Shown in pieces: positions 40,086 to 51,560 of a stretch of 64,000 nt of DNA. Each line of letters begins with the position of its first letter. Within the stretch, counting starts at the first letter, position 1. The stretch is from Paragonimus skrjabini miyazakii (taxonomy: Eukaryota; Platyhelminthes; Trematoda; Plagiorchiida; Troglotrematidae). The position numbers and the translations under genes were made by a program. The notes below the pieces were generated by a model, which was not told the origin of the DNA, did no database searches, and saw nothing but the letters and a program-made list of their open reading frames with translations. The stretch is from NCBI GenBank assembly GCA_014338405.1, contig JTDE01000160.1:274905-338904 (forward strand), given 5' to 3'.

Positions 40086-41425
40086 TGAGAACACTTAACG
40101 TCTCTTCGCCTGCACCCCTTCCAGCTCACCATTTGAAACTACGACCGCATAACTGCTAGCAGTTGCGCAATTTCTATCGGTTGGTTTTTTTATTGAACGA
40201 TCAAATACATAAAACCAATCTTTTACGTAAGTTTGTTGGGCTCATGGACCTACCCTATATTTCGGAAAGAGAGAAATAAAGACAGTTTATTGGAAATCGT
40301 ATCTTGTGTACATATCTTGATGATTTTATCTATAGAGTAGTCTGTGAGCTTCCTTTAAGGACAGTGAGGCGGAGCCAATGAAATGTTAGTATTACTGCTG
40401 CGGGTTTTCCCTATAAGTTTTCCGTTTAGCAGCTCCATCTCGTGTCCGCAAAAGAAACGCTATGTGCAGGCCTTGCAATCATCATGATTCGCCACGCAAA
40501 CAATGGCCGACCGAAATACAGGGTTTGAATTGTGTCGTGATTGTTATTTGACTGTATCGGAGCTTTCTCACTGTTTATATATGGGACTTGTTTGACTTCA
40601 TATGAACCTGTTACTTGGTATGTTCGTTTCGCCTTGACAACACTGTATCGCATATACCTGATACATTTTAAATGATGCTGAATTGTTGCCAGTGAAGCTT
40701 GTTGGCTTTACTTTGTTTTTTGCTTGTTTCTAAGTAACTTGCAGTGTAGCGTTCGGCAAAATATTGCCGATTTATTAAGTGATAAATGAAACTGTTGAAA
40801 CAGACACGGTTCCGACTGTAGGGCTGTATGTACAAGTATCATCCACTATAGTGTAGAACAATAGCTTCATTGTCTAAATCCAATCCACATTCCTGGAATT
40901 GACGTCTAATTAGGTGGGAAAAGGTACACTAAAGACAACTCAAGATTTGAAATAAAGGCTCATTTTGTTTAGTGCTTTCTGTTTCTAGTATATCATTCCG
41001 TAATATTTAGTCAGTCACAGGTAACCACATTTCAATTAGGTAAATTTGGATCAGTGTTGGCTTACTGCAACGTGCGCATTTGTTGCTCGAGAGACTGATG
41101 TTTGAATCCCTACCATATGTGTGTGTGTTCTCGTGTTTTCGATTTGAGAAACTGACAAGCCGGTTTTAGCCTACATAGCACAATGTAATGTCACTTTCAG
41201 TGTGTTGATAAAATAACTCCTTAGAAACTTTTGAACATTGCCAGTTGAATATAACAAATGTGATTAACGAAATACCCTCTCCCTGTTTTTGCACCAGTAT
41301 AAATCTGGTTAAAGACGTACAAATTCTAAGTAGTAAAGTTCAAATGTTGTGGGTATCGCTGTCATCGGTCAACTTGTTGTAAAAGTGTTATCAACACCTT
41401 TGTGTTTTTACCCTTATCTCTATAG

Positions 41426-41600
41426 CGTTAAGCCAGAACTGCTTTCGTTTATGAAGTCAGAAGCTAGTCAACTGAATTTTATCGTTGTCGAAAAGGCCAG
41501 TATTGAACTTAGCAATACTGGTGCAACAAGGAGTTTGAAATGTTGTTTACAAAAACTAGAATCAATGAGACCCTTAACGGATGGGTTGATGCCCGGATGA
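41426..41600 (+). CDS. Possible exon after a very short intron, unrecognised
   Basis: An excellent acceptor (TTTTTACCCTTATCTCTATAG, ending 41425) precedes a frame open to a stop at 41598-41600. It encodes VKPELLSFMKSEASQLNFIV and further residues, ending LTDGLMPG. If AAAA/GTGTTATC at 41385 is the donor, the intron would be only 41 bases, a size class known for some fluke introns. No family was recognised, and the frame continues unbroken through the supposed intron, so the splice is not needed to keep it open. Confidence 0.25.
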
Positions 41601-44051
41601 TTTTCCTAACTTCTTGAAAGAGGTTATGCAGACCGCTGTATAAATTTTCAAACAGAACACGTCAAAATCGAGACAATGCACGTCTCTTGGATCAGATATG
41701 ACACATCACATCGTACGTAATATGGAGGGAAACAATGAAAGGAAGTTGGAGTTCGTCTTTTTTATAATGTTACGGAAAAAATGCATACTTGTGTGAGTAA
41801 TTCTACTTCCCTGTTATGTCTGGGGGATTTTGAGAATATGATGGATAATATGAGCCATACATTAAACTAGAGTTTAGGCTGCTTTTAAATCACCTACAAA
41901 ACAAGTAAAGTAATGTAAAACGTATTATTCTCTTCACTTCGTATTACCTATACATTAAGCTAGCACTGTTCATTTTCAACTTAAAAATGTTATTCCTGTA
42001 GAGCTGTAGGAAAACTTTGGGCGTACGGTTGTTATGAGTGTATTAAATTTTTAATCAAGCGTAGGTCCTTACTGATGAAAAACTCCAAAACTGAGACGAA
42101 ATAAGTACAAGCCACTTCGAATATTAGTATTCTGTACAAAGGTTAAAAAAAGTATGCAGCTTGCATTTCTTTTAAAAGTGAAACAGATCTTCCTTGCTTG
42201 ACAGTCATTTGAGATTTCAATACTCCTGTTTCTGTATTCTGCCCTATAATAAAAACGTTAAGAATTATGTCATAATTGTCTTCTAGTGTTGCACGAATCT
42301 TTCGCAGACAACTGTTAAATTATATGGGTTTTGCGTGTGGAAAAGAGAACAGTCGAACAAACTCTAAATGGATACGTATTAGGGTAATATAACCGGTTTA
42401 AGTAACATTTCAGCAAGCTTGGTTGCGTCAGTACTTTATGCCAACTGAACTCATAAACCCCACCCAAGTATGCAACCGTGTGATACTTGTTTGGCTAGTC
42501 GTTTTGTTGCCATGATATAGAATTGCACAAATGTGTTTTTCTAGTCACTTGATGAGAGTAAACGAAATCCCCACATCTTGCAAAGTATGTCTTTTTGCGT
42601 TTTGTTGAACTGGCCAAAGGAAACAACGATTTGTACTCAAGAGTTGTAGCAGTCAGTTTGCGGACAATCTTATTTTTACCATCCATATCAGCTAAGAAGA
42701 ACCCGGTAACGTGTTTGCAGCCAAACAAAATTCATCTTTACGCTGTCTGAAAACTCTTCCACTGTTTTCAACGTTTAGCTGTACAATATAAGGTGTGGTA
42801 CGTCAAAGGTGTGGTAACTAGCATTTTAGATTTGCTGAAAGACATGGAACTCTTCTTGTCATTCTTCTTCACATTGATATAAACCAATAACATCCTGTAT
42901 TCTTTCTCTCACAGCTGTTTTAAAATAGCAAAATATGGGTAACCCATCTTTGGAAGCAAATTAAATTCAGTGTGGCTCAATCTTCTAATCTACGATTAAA
43001 CATATCACTTCATGTCGGTAACACAATGAAGATTACTCGGTGGGTCGTAGGATGGAATAACAAGGTTGTGGCCCTCTGTTAACGACTTAAGCGCTGGCAG
43101 CACTGAGCACCCTCACGAATATTTCGCACTAGCCTTTACGTTCAGTGATTGCCGTTGGTTCAGTTGTACTTTATTTATAAAGTAACAAAAAACGATGCGC
43201 TCTATGTGTGCTTACATTGTTTAAACCTTTGACATAGGAAACTGGCCAGAATAATACGAACAAGAGGTCATAAAAGTATTTTGCGTACAATCACAACGGG
43301 AAATATAGTTGATCATATAGGTTATAAACTAAATACAAAGTTACCGATGAAGCGTGCCCCTTGTCATCAAGCCTTGAACTAAAAAGATTTCGAACACCTC
43401 TGCCATAAAACCAAAAGGGTTCCCAAAGTAAGTTTTCAGACCCGGCTGTCCGAATGTACACTCTTGATAGCCTAATTTTGGTCCCGATGAAAATTTGGAA
43501 TTCTAATTTTGTTTTCGTAAACATGGGTAATGCAATAAGAAGGCGGACACTGGTAGATGCTAACATTTCTTGTTGAATCTTTAGCACCAAACTACAGTGA
43601 CATGGAGCATATATGTATAACACTGATATACTTATATGACACTAATAATTTCGCGGAGACGGTCATAATGAGCCATCTCAAGTCAGTATCATTTGTTCAA
43701 ACAACTGCACCTAAACCTTAGATTCTCGTTGACCTAACAGTTTTACGCTGTTATCCACCCTCATTCTCTGCTCTATTCGACCATATTCCACCCCATTGGT
43801 GTTTAATATGTATACGTTCCCGTTTATTGTCGTTTGGCGCTGAAAAGACAATATGAAATGCTAACATCTACTAGTGTCTGCTTTCATGCTGCTATGTTCA
43901 ATCTAATGAAAATGTTGCAAACGTAACTTTGTTCAACTGTAAGCGTAAAACTTTCCTCAGGACTGTCTGAAATTGTTAGTGAATTCCGCTTTCTTTTCAA
44001 CTGGATTGTTTGGAAGGCGTATAATCGTCTTTTATCCATTCTTTATTTCAG
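41601..44051. other. No firm gene
   Basis: A minus-strand frame at 43291-43623 (110 codons) includes a protein-like segment (LWEPFWFYGRGVRNLFSSRL) between an AAAATTAG acceptor-like and a TCATCG/GTAACT donor-like site. Its length is within chance and no family is recognised. Nothing else is supported. Confidence 0.4.
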
Positions 44052-44256
44052 TTCTGTTTTCTTGAACGGGTTGGTCAAATTTAGTACCTACGACATGCGT
44101 ACTTTCTTCTATGAGGTCTCGGAATGTCGCCCAAATTCCTACCCAGATAACTTGCTTTGCTCGCTAACATGTCGATCTAGTTTAGTACCTGACGCCCTGG
44201 CAAATTTCTCACAAGCCATCACAGGATTGTCCGGTATTGTTTTTAGAGTTCTGTGA
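44052..44256 (+). CDS. Possible terminal exon, unrecognised
   Basis: A good acceptor (ATTCTTTATTTCAG, ending 44051) opens a 67-codon frame that stops at 44256. The product has evenly spread cysteines (segments VSECRPNSYPDNLLCSLTC and SQAITGLSGIVFRVL). A second plus-strand candidate starts at 44428 and the two may belong to one gene. There is no family match. Confidence 0.25.
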
Positions 44257-44427
44257 GCTAGATACAACCTCACAAAAACGGAATACTTATATCTGCTTCT
44301 GTCAGCTGCATACAGAAATTAACAGGAGTTAAGTTTTCCGTGAGTGGAGTCTCCGTTCTTGTTCGAACGGCGTGCAGGCACTCAGGTTTGTCATAGAAGG
44401 GGCTTACACATCGCTTGTTTATTAAAG

Positions 44428-44516
44428 TAAGGCCATTAACTGAACCACATAGACTCGTTTTGTTCGATCCATTAAGTCGACGATACATGACCAAATTGAG
44501 TCAAGCATTGACTGCT
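44428..44516 (+). CDS. Possible short internal exon, unrecognised
   Basis: This 89-base segment lies between an acceptor-like TTGTTTATTAAAG and a donor GTATGT at 44517. It encodes RPLTEPHRLVLFDPLSRRYM followed by a short helix-like run. Composition and splice borders are plausible, but the exon is too short to be convincing alone. It follows the 44052 candidate on the same strand. Confidence 0.2.
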
Positions 44517-44705
44517 GTATGTGGCAAAAGTATTGAATTTTCGCCTAAATTCCCCCCACATTGTCCATTAATTTTTACACTTGTTTTCAACATTTCAAGA
44601 GTCTTGTCAAATAACTTGAAAGAAGTATTTCAAAAATGCATTTCATTTTATGGCACTTGTACATGCGCAATATTTATTGCAAACACGGTTCCGATTTTCT
44701 ACTAA

Positions 44706-46920
44706 CCTCAAAAGATTATATGTTACGACATTGAGCTTGCTAGCAAAAATAAGTGTATTGACGTAGGTGCACTTCACTATAACGAAATGCTGTTTTAGAT
44801 CGCCGTCAACATTCCAGTCATAAGTCTTAATCCGTATTCAATTTAGCAAAATCAGGGACCATACATAAATTATTGAAATTAGTACTATCAACTTGTGTAC
44901 ACTATTTGCATATCAGTTCTTTTGAATACATTTCAGACTTTTAATCAAACAGTCAAAAACAAATATCCTAATTTCCCAAGTTTGTCGCTTAACTGTTCAG
45001 GTGAGCCACCTCAATTCTGTTGAATCAGGTTGTTTGTCTGATACCCTTTAATTTGTGTTTTTAACATCAGAATCAGTATGAACGCTGTAAAAATTAAAAA
45101 TTATGATCGTTGTCTTAGCTGTTGCAACAGATTCACTAAAGCACTATCATAGTTAAAACTTAGTTTCCCATACGAACGCAAATACTGTTAGCTTATATAG
45201 TTTTCTTCACTAGTTAACTGGCACATCAGTTAATTTTCAAGGTTAAAACAAACAGTAATAAGATTCAACCCTCAAACAACCTAGGGAGATCCTTGGTTAT
45301 AACTGCGTTTCTGTATCCGAATCAGTAAAACCAGTTATAGGGCGAAAATTTGTATCCACATTTGAATTTGAGTAGTCCACACTGTTATAAATTAGCGTTT
45401 TTAATGCTACATTTTGCCAGGTTTGTATACCAGTATACGAAATTCAGACCTCACTGTTTTCAACCAAACAAACAAGCGACTTTGCTAGGCAGATTATGAC
45501 CTATTTCCAACTTGTATTAAATGATTAAATTTAACAAATGATTTGCTCAAGTCTGTGTAAGACCACGTGACTAGTTAAACACGCATTATTGTGCCCAACT
45601 GAACAGGAGGATCGAAACGAATTCTACATGGCTCGTTAGCAAAGAAACAGGTGTAAAACTGCAAGAAAATAGTTGTCTAGTTTTCCGATTTGGTAGTTTT
45701 GATAGTTTTCACAGAACTAGTTTTATGTGAGTGACAGTAATGAAAATGCTTTACGTGATCTCAATAAAAACAAAACAAGGAAGTGATTCCAACAAGATAC
45801 AGATTTATTGTTTAAGTGAAATGAAGTACACACAAAGGTTCAAATTATCACCGTTTCAATCACAAGCTTCTTTATACAGTGGGTTAAAGCTTTTAGAATG
45901 GATACGTTAAGACAAGCATACAAAAGTTGGCATTATGAAGCTAATGAGAATTGTAGGTTCGCGCGACAATTTGAATGCTGTAATTAGAATATATAAACAA
46001 CAGCTGGTAATACTTTCGTCCGCTGCCGTCTGTTAGGGTTGGAATGAAACTCGCTCACAGAACATGAATTCGCAGTTAAATTTGTAATACTTCGAACCGT
46101 TCACCACCATGTGGATTAACGCGGAATTCAAATCTGTTGTCTTACATTCACGTGGCCCCAAGATCGTTAATTTCTATATGCGCAAAGCGGTCTTTCTTAC
46201 AAGTTTTTAATGTTGCTAACATTTGACCATTTGAGATATCTCGAAGTCTTTTGTTAGCATTCTGGTCGGCTTTTGTTACTCGGTGTTTGAGATTCATTCA
46301 AAAACGATCCAATTTGCGTTGTTTATTTGATGGCATTCGTGTTAATCATTCACAGTCTCGTCCAGTAGGTTTCAAATAAAACAACTTGCGACGGGAAGTT
46401 TTGTATTGCCTAGTAGGAATCTATAGTGGCGATAACCGAAGAAATACAATCTCTTGTTTTACAGCAACAGTAAACGCAATGAAAGGAGACTCAAACGACT
46501 TTAATTAAAACGCTAATGCAAAGACTGCATGAGGTCAGACATACAGCACAGCTTCACAGATACGTCTGATGATTGAACTGATTGGAAACTCGATCTCAGA
46601 ATACAAATTTGTTTAATTCTCTAGGGTTCAAATCCCTGATTTTTGTCACAAACAAAGGTACGTAATTTAAGTGAAGCTATCCAACGTATATGATTTCTAT
46701 AGCACAGTCCTAGTGCTCTGTAGTTCATGCACTGTATGAACTTCGTCCAGCGAAATAACACCCGTGATGTCCCCTTCAGTGGCACAGTTAAGTGTCTGCT
46801 CTAACTTTCCAGAGACCCGTCATATCTCTTAAACGTACAGCGTCGTTCCTTTCAGCTGGCTAAAAGACAACGCAATGACTTTATTGTTTATGCCAGAAAC
46901 ATCGATTGACAGTGACAGCA
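44706..46920. other. No gene seen
   Basis: AT-rich sequence without recognisable coding potential. A T-arm-like AGGGTTCAAATCCCT with a perfect five-base-pair stem near 46623-46637 lacks any upstream A box and is probably coincidental or a SINE remnant. Confidence 0.5.
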
Positions 46921-47277
46921 ACTCAATTTGTCCTCAATGATCGACCACCAGTTCGAAACGCCAAGCTTCTTCTACGATCTTCAGGCTCTACACTCCGAAC
47001 AAGATGGGTCAGCATCACAAAATGATACTTCAGACGATCACCACCTAGTATCAGAGAATGATTAACCTCAGACTTGACGCCACAATGATTGTGCAGTCGC
47101 CACAGACGTCGACGTTTTGAACCACACAACCCATACCATCTGGCAACCCTGATAAGGTTGAACGGCTGCCAAAAGGATCTGAGCGTTTTTTAAAACCTCC
47201 AGTAATCTGCTGGCAACCCTGGGAACTGATATTACTTACAATATGTTTGTTTTTTAACACAGCTGTCGGAAAGACAA

Positions 47278-48510
47278 TTGACGGAACTACAGGGAATACT
47301 AGTGCCGTGCATGCAGGCAAGCGGTGCCGCAGCCTTCTTAAAACTCCCACGGTCCAGATTCCTATCCACCCGTCAAACTAAATTTGTCACATCCTTGATC
47401 GAGTACGCATACAGGCGGAGGTGCATCACGCTGGATGTCAATAAAACTCCTACTTGGTCGCAGCTGGGCACGGCCTCTGACGCGTTGAATCCATTGGAAG
47501 TGCCCATCGGCTGCCGCGACATCAGTAAAGAAACGCATTGACTGACTCGTGTTGCGTCAAATAATCACCACAGGCTCTCCGGGGAAATATTGGCGTTTCT
47601 CAGGGTGGCGTAAGATACCGTTATGGAGTAAGTTATGGTTTATTTCTCTTTCCAACTATAAGCTGGGTTCACGAGCGAATACATTCAGTCCTGTATGCAA
47701 CTTTGTCTGTCTTAACCATGAGACTATAGAAGGTTACTGTTCTGAAACTAGTCAGCTATTCCACCTGGACCGCAACTACTGTCGGGTTGAAAGGACCAAA
47801 TAAAGCAGAACTAATTTATGCTTACATTTCCGCAGGTTTTATTGCGGCTGTGGATAAGCAGCAGTATACTTTCTCACTAAAACATTATCCGTCAGCAAAG
47901 AGAAACGACTACAATTGCTTCCTAAATCCAGACTTGACGGATACATCTTTATAGGCAGAAATGACTTAGGGTTCCAAGGATTTGCTAACCATCATTGCAT
48001 ACTACAGTCTGCTCTAATGTCAGCGTCCTTTACTTGACGTAAAGAGTGCGCGCTGCTCTCTAGTGCATCGTGTGTACGATATTGCTAGACATTCCTGACA
48101 TAGCTGCTTATCTCGACAACGGCGTTGCGGCCAGAACCCATAAAACAAAGCTGCCATCACGCTTAGGCCAGGTTCACTGGCGTGTTGCCGATCACGGTTT
48201 CTGCATTCGTACCAGAAGGTACAAGTTGTTGGCGTGCTGGCATAAATACTTGAGCACCACAACCAACTTCGGTAGACCCAAAATCCAGAAATACCTGACC
48301 GATGACCTGAAGACGATGCTGCTAGTCGACGAAAACCCACTTCCTGATGAACTGCATATGCCCAACAGTCACGGTTGTAGGATCCAGGACCACATTCAAA
48401 AAGTCAGACACCATAAGAGGCAACCAGCCAGATGCCACCACTTTGATATTGATTCAACCGTCTTTTGCTGGGTATTGTCGCATCTTTTGTATCAAATGTC
48501 CTTTGAGTGA
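47278..48510 (+). pseudogene. Ty3/gypsy retrotransposon pol remnant, element 1
   Basis: The clearest part is a plus-strand frame at 48070-48510 that aligns to the palm of a Ty3/gypsy reverse transcriptase. IPDIAAYLDNGV occupies the place of the catalytic YLDD block. It is followed at the right distance by RLGQVHWRVADHGFCIR, matching the usual 'RL..V..R..E.GF.IR' helix, and then by KYL and GRPKIQ for the FLG and 'GRxPDPxKI' stretch. The second catalytic Asp is replaced by Asn, so it is inactive. The upstream frame at 47278-47541 (PRSRFLSTRQTKF and VNKTPT) may be a worn gypsy protease, but I hold this weakly. Frames are interrupted between the two parts. No LTRs were recognised. This is a dead fragment, recognisable by its order of motifs only. 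Confidence 0.6.
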
Positions 48511-49741
48511 TATTCGGATAAAACTTGGTAGTCATTCTCAAAGTCCAAATTGATACTGACATATAAGTACGTCATACCAACCAGCTTCAACCCATGGATG
48601 TTACGGAAGGAAGCTGGAGGCTGCTGGGATTCTTATGGATTGCTTAAGTAGGAAGACCAAAGACTTTCAAGTAAATTTATACCCTGTTTTCATCTTAGTA
48701 TCAACATTCTTAAAGAGAAGATGTAGGGATTCCGGCAAACCTGACTCGAAGATCACGACTCGCAGTCAGATTGCCACTGAAATAGGGAACAGTGAATAAC
48801 TCAAATATGTATTCACCCGCTCACATGTCCTCAGAGTTTTTCTTCAGATGTGTATATTGTGGACTGAAAATGAAATTGGATCAACGCATCATTCAGTGGT
48901 CTAAACACTTTACAAAAAGGAGATCGTGACCAAAAACAAATCAGTAGGCTTAAATATGACCCGTGTTACGTGTCGTCGAAAAACACTCCTTGGAACGTTC
49001 GCATCCTCTCTATCACCTTGCCTGCCAAACTTTGAAAAACTTGCCAAGATTCAAGAAAGCGCAAAGAAAACATGCAGGAGATAAACAGTCTTAATAGTAG
49101 TCGACAATTGAAGGAAAAACGAAGGCGATACGCACTGTGGCGAAAGCAGTCAAAATGTTCCTTCTGTGATAGTCATTAACCCCAGTACTGCTTATCGGTA
49201 CCGAATAATTTTGTCCCAGGTATGCGAGACTTACGACGGAAGGGTATGGCAAGTCCGTACATCGATAGGAGTACTAATTGTACAGCGCAAAACTGTTATC
49301 CTTTGGGTTTACTGGGCGATACAGGGAATTTCGTTCTTGACAGTAGCTTACTGGTCACTCGGGTCCCTGGTAACATCTTTAAAGATATTCGATGATCCGT
49401 GGACACTCTTATGTCCTCGGGCAATGTTGCCAGCAATTCCAGAAAATGATGCAGTAACCGGTCAAAAGTATTGGTATCCTCCTGACAGAAACTTAGCTTT
49501 TTCCTTGACAACCGTACATCTGCGAACCCCTATTTTAACGAAACAAGCAGATGTTCAAATAGTTGGTGGTCTAAGCGTTCAACACAAATCTTAAATGCAA
49601 GTTCCTGCTGTATCCTATGGGCATGCTGGATGTGGTATTTATATTGGATGAACAATTGGAGAGATTAAACGGTATCATAGAGATAACGGAACACTGTGTT
49701 TCGCGCTGTGTAATCAGAGTTCTCCTTTCCAGGCGCTGAAC
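48511..49741. other. Between the two gypsy remnants, unassigned
   Basis: A plus-strand frame at 49166-49594 (142 codons) is longer than usual for chance here but matches no domain I know. It could be worn gag or integrase sequence of either flanking element. No LTR ends were recognised. Confidence 0.35.
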
Positions 49742-50338
49742 ATGACACCACAGGCACTTAAAACGTTATTACGTCCATCATGCGCCAGCTCCTTCTTGAG
49801 TTTGCCCGCCATCCGGAGATGTAGCACTTTGATATGTCACAGACAGTCGTCCACACACGCCTCACAAGCAAAAGCATCACCCAGCCTAGGTGAACGAAGT
49901 CGTAACATCGTTTTTAATCTATCGGCCATCGGTACCAGGTTAACTTCTTTATCTGTTGCCCACGTACTAGGTATTTTGAATACCACTGTCAAAATGTTTG
50001 ATGCAGGGGTATCTCACAGCTTCATTACATCGATTGGTTTGCCCAGAGTGAAGTCTCACAGATTGTTCGCCTTTGATCACCCAGTTATCAATCACATCCC
50101 TGAGAAAGGTGAGCAAACAGCAAGAACGGTTCAAGTGGCTCCAGCTATCTCAAGTAGTTGCATAGTTGAACTTCATCATCTAAGTCGCCTTAAGTGTTGC
50201 ACAGTTCAAGCAAATCACCAGCTGGGTGCACTGTGCTGTAGTCTGCTTCACAGATCGCTACATGGTCACGACAGGTCAGAGTTTGCTTTGCATTCTGCAC
50301 GGGGTGAATATCTGGCTAGAAGTAAAAAGATTGCTTGA
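49742..50338 (+). pseudogene. gypsy gag end and protease region (element 2)
   Basis: The 198-codon frame is far longer than chance. Near residues 55-95 it matches the entry to a gypsy-type aspartic protease: RNIVFNLSAIGTRL, then VLGILNTTVKMFDAGVSHSF. The FDAGVSHSF block stands where these proteases have DTGASHSF. The catalytic Asp and Gly are present, with Ala and Val where Thr and Ala are usual. The segment before it would be the end of Gag, but no zinc knuckle is visible. The 3' third has lost similarity. The protease acts on the polyprotein in families where it is active; this copy is decayed. Confidence 0.55.
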
Positions 50339-50391
50339 AGCCTCGATATTCAGAACACAACTAGGCTGGACCAGTTAACTATGAACTTTGG

Positions 50392-51110
50392 TTGATGCGT
50401 GCAACTGAAAAGGAACGATCCAGAGTGAACAATTTTTTTGAAATAACAAATGCATACGCAAAGTTCTCCCCCTATAACCTAACGTACAAACGGATCTCCT
50501 TAACCCTAAAAAGAGGTGTATCTACAATGTCTGAGGACGTTCGTCAGAAAAACCTGTTGCAGCCGCCAACCTCAACACGGTCTACCCTACTTTGTCGAAA
50601 AAGGGAAATACAAGCCTGCGATTATGTATCGCTCATAGACGGTTAAGTAAGGTCTTTGTTGAGAACATGCTTCCATTGCCTGAAATCCGTGACCCAGTTG
50701 ACGCCCTGAGGAATCTCAATTGTTTTAACGTGCTAGATTTTTCTCCTCCCGATTAGTGGTAGGTAGAACATGAACAATAGGTCCCATCTGAAACTTGAAT
50801 AGTCGGACCTCGCTAAAACAGGATTCTTGACATCCAGTAAACTGTACGAGCTTCAGACATTTGGTTTATCAGCATTGCCATCACCACCCCTCAGCAATTG
50901 ATCCCGCTAATGCTTAGGGATCTTAGTCCACTCGGTAGTCTCTTCCATCTAGAAGTCGTCTTGTGCATAAGAAGATGGACGGAGAACATTTGATAAACTT
51001 GTTTGTCGGCTTCAAAAGTTGTGTCAAGTCATACTGCCACACCTCGATAAAACAGTACTAACAGCAGAAAGAAGAGACATATCTACCGCATGTACTTTTT
51101 TAGGGCGACA
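50392..51110 (+). pseudogene. gypsy reverse transcriptase remnant (element 2)
   Basis: The region before the fingers is visible in the frame from 50392 (NNFFEITNAYAKFSPYNLTY, like the 'L..y.dvFs..dydLG.T' lead-in). After a shift, VENMLPLPEIRDPVDALRN (near 50655-50712) and NVLDFSPPD (like the LDL.SGY block) follow, then stops inside the WQVE position. TGFLTSSKLYELQTFGLSA near 50819-50875 matches 'TAF.T..GLYEF...PFGL..AP'. FLGRHLKL near 51092-51115 is the FLG(H) end of the domain. The YxDD block is destroyed. At least three frame changes and several stops make it non-functional. Confidence 0.65.
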
Positions 51111-51520
51111 TTTAAAATTATCCCAAAAAATTTAAGTAAGCTGGTTGACGACATGCTTCACGAAGTTATGAGGAAGTGCTCAGCTTCCTGGACCACGCTT
51201 CGCAAGATGGATGTGGACCATATTTTGTACCATGCTCTATTCCCGAAAGAAGACGGGCGGAACAAGTGCCTAATTGCCCAAGAAAACTTGACACACGGGA
51301 AGAAAAATATTGCCCCATTAGAAACTACACGTTGGTTCTAAGATCCTTTGTATAGCAGTACGGACTTTAATTTTCTGACAGACGGCTTGTCGTTCACATC
51401 GATCGTTAGTCCTTTCGTTGGCTTTGTACGTACGAGAACTAAGACGGCCAAGTTAAACGCCAACAATGGGTACTCGAAGAATGTCTTTGAAAGTCCTCAG
51501 CGACACTATGGTTGTGATTT
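51111..51520 (+). pseudogene. gypsy RNase H remnant (element 2)
   Basis: The frame 51090-51341 contains ENLTHGKKNIAPLETTRWF, in the place of the 'SRTLT..EKNY.TTE.E' block. Further on, 51392-51491 reads HIDR-stop-SFRWLCTYEN-stop-DGQV, matching the 'TDH.SLRWL..F..P.GQvARW' block of gypsy RNase H. Two stops in that short block show decay. Confidence 0.55.
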
Positions 51521-51560
51521 TAGATAGTCAAGGTGCGCCTGAAAACGATACATCAATATT

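Larger units (their letters stand above)
38901..41380. other. No firm gene
   Basis: It contains an AT microsatellite and a tRNA-like fragment (listed). A minus-strand frame at 40426-40653 reads protein-like but is of chance length and has no clear donor. A minus-strand frame at 39511-39783 is discussed among the rejected items. Confidence 0.45.
49742..51560 (+). mobile_element. Ty3/gypsy retrotransposon remnant, element 2
   Basis: Protease, reverse transcriptase and RNase H regions follow in canonical order and spacing on the plus strand, with frameshifts and stops between and within them. The order places the integrase 3' of 51560, but I could not recognise one there. No LTR or primer-binding site was found, so the outer limits are approximate. 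Its motifs differ from element 1 just upstream, so the two are separate insertions of different lineages and not one long element. Confidence 0.7.

Noticed and set aside
46613..46645. AGGGTTCAAATCCCT forms a perfect T-arm-like stem-loop
   Set aside because: The rest of a tRNA (A box, anticodon arm, acceptor) is not seen upstream.
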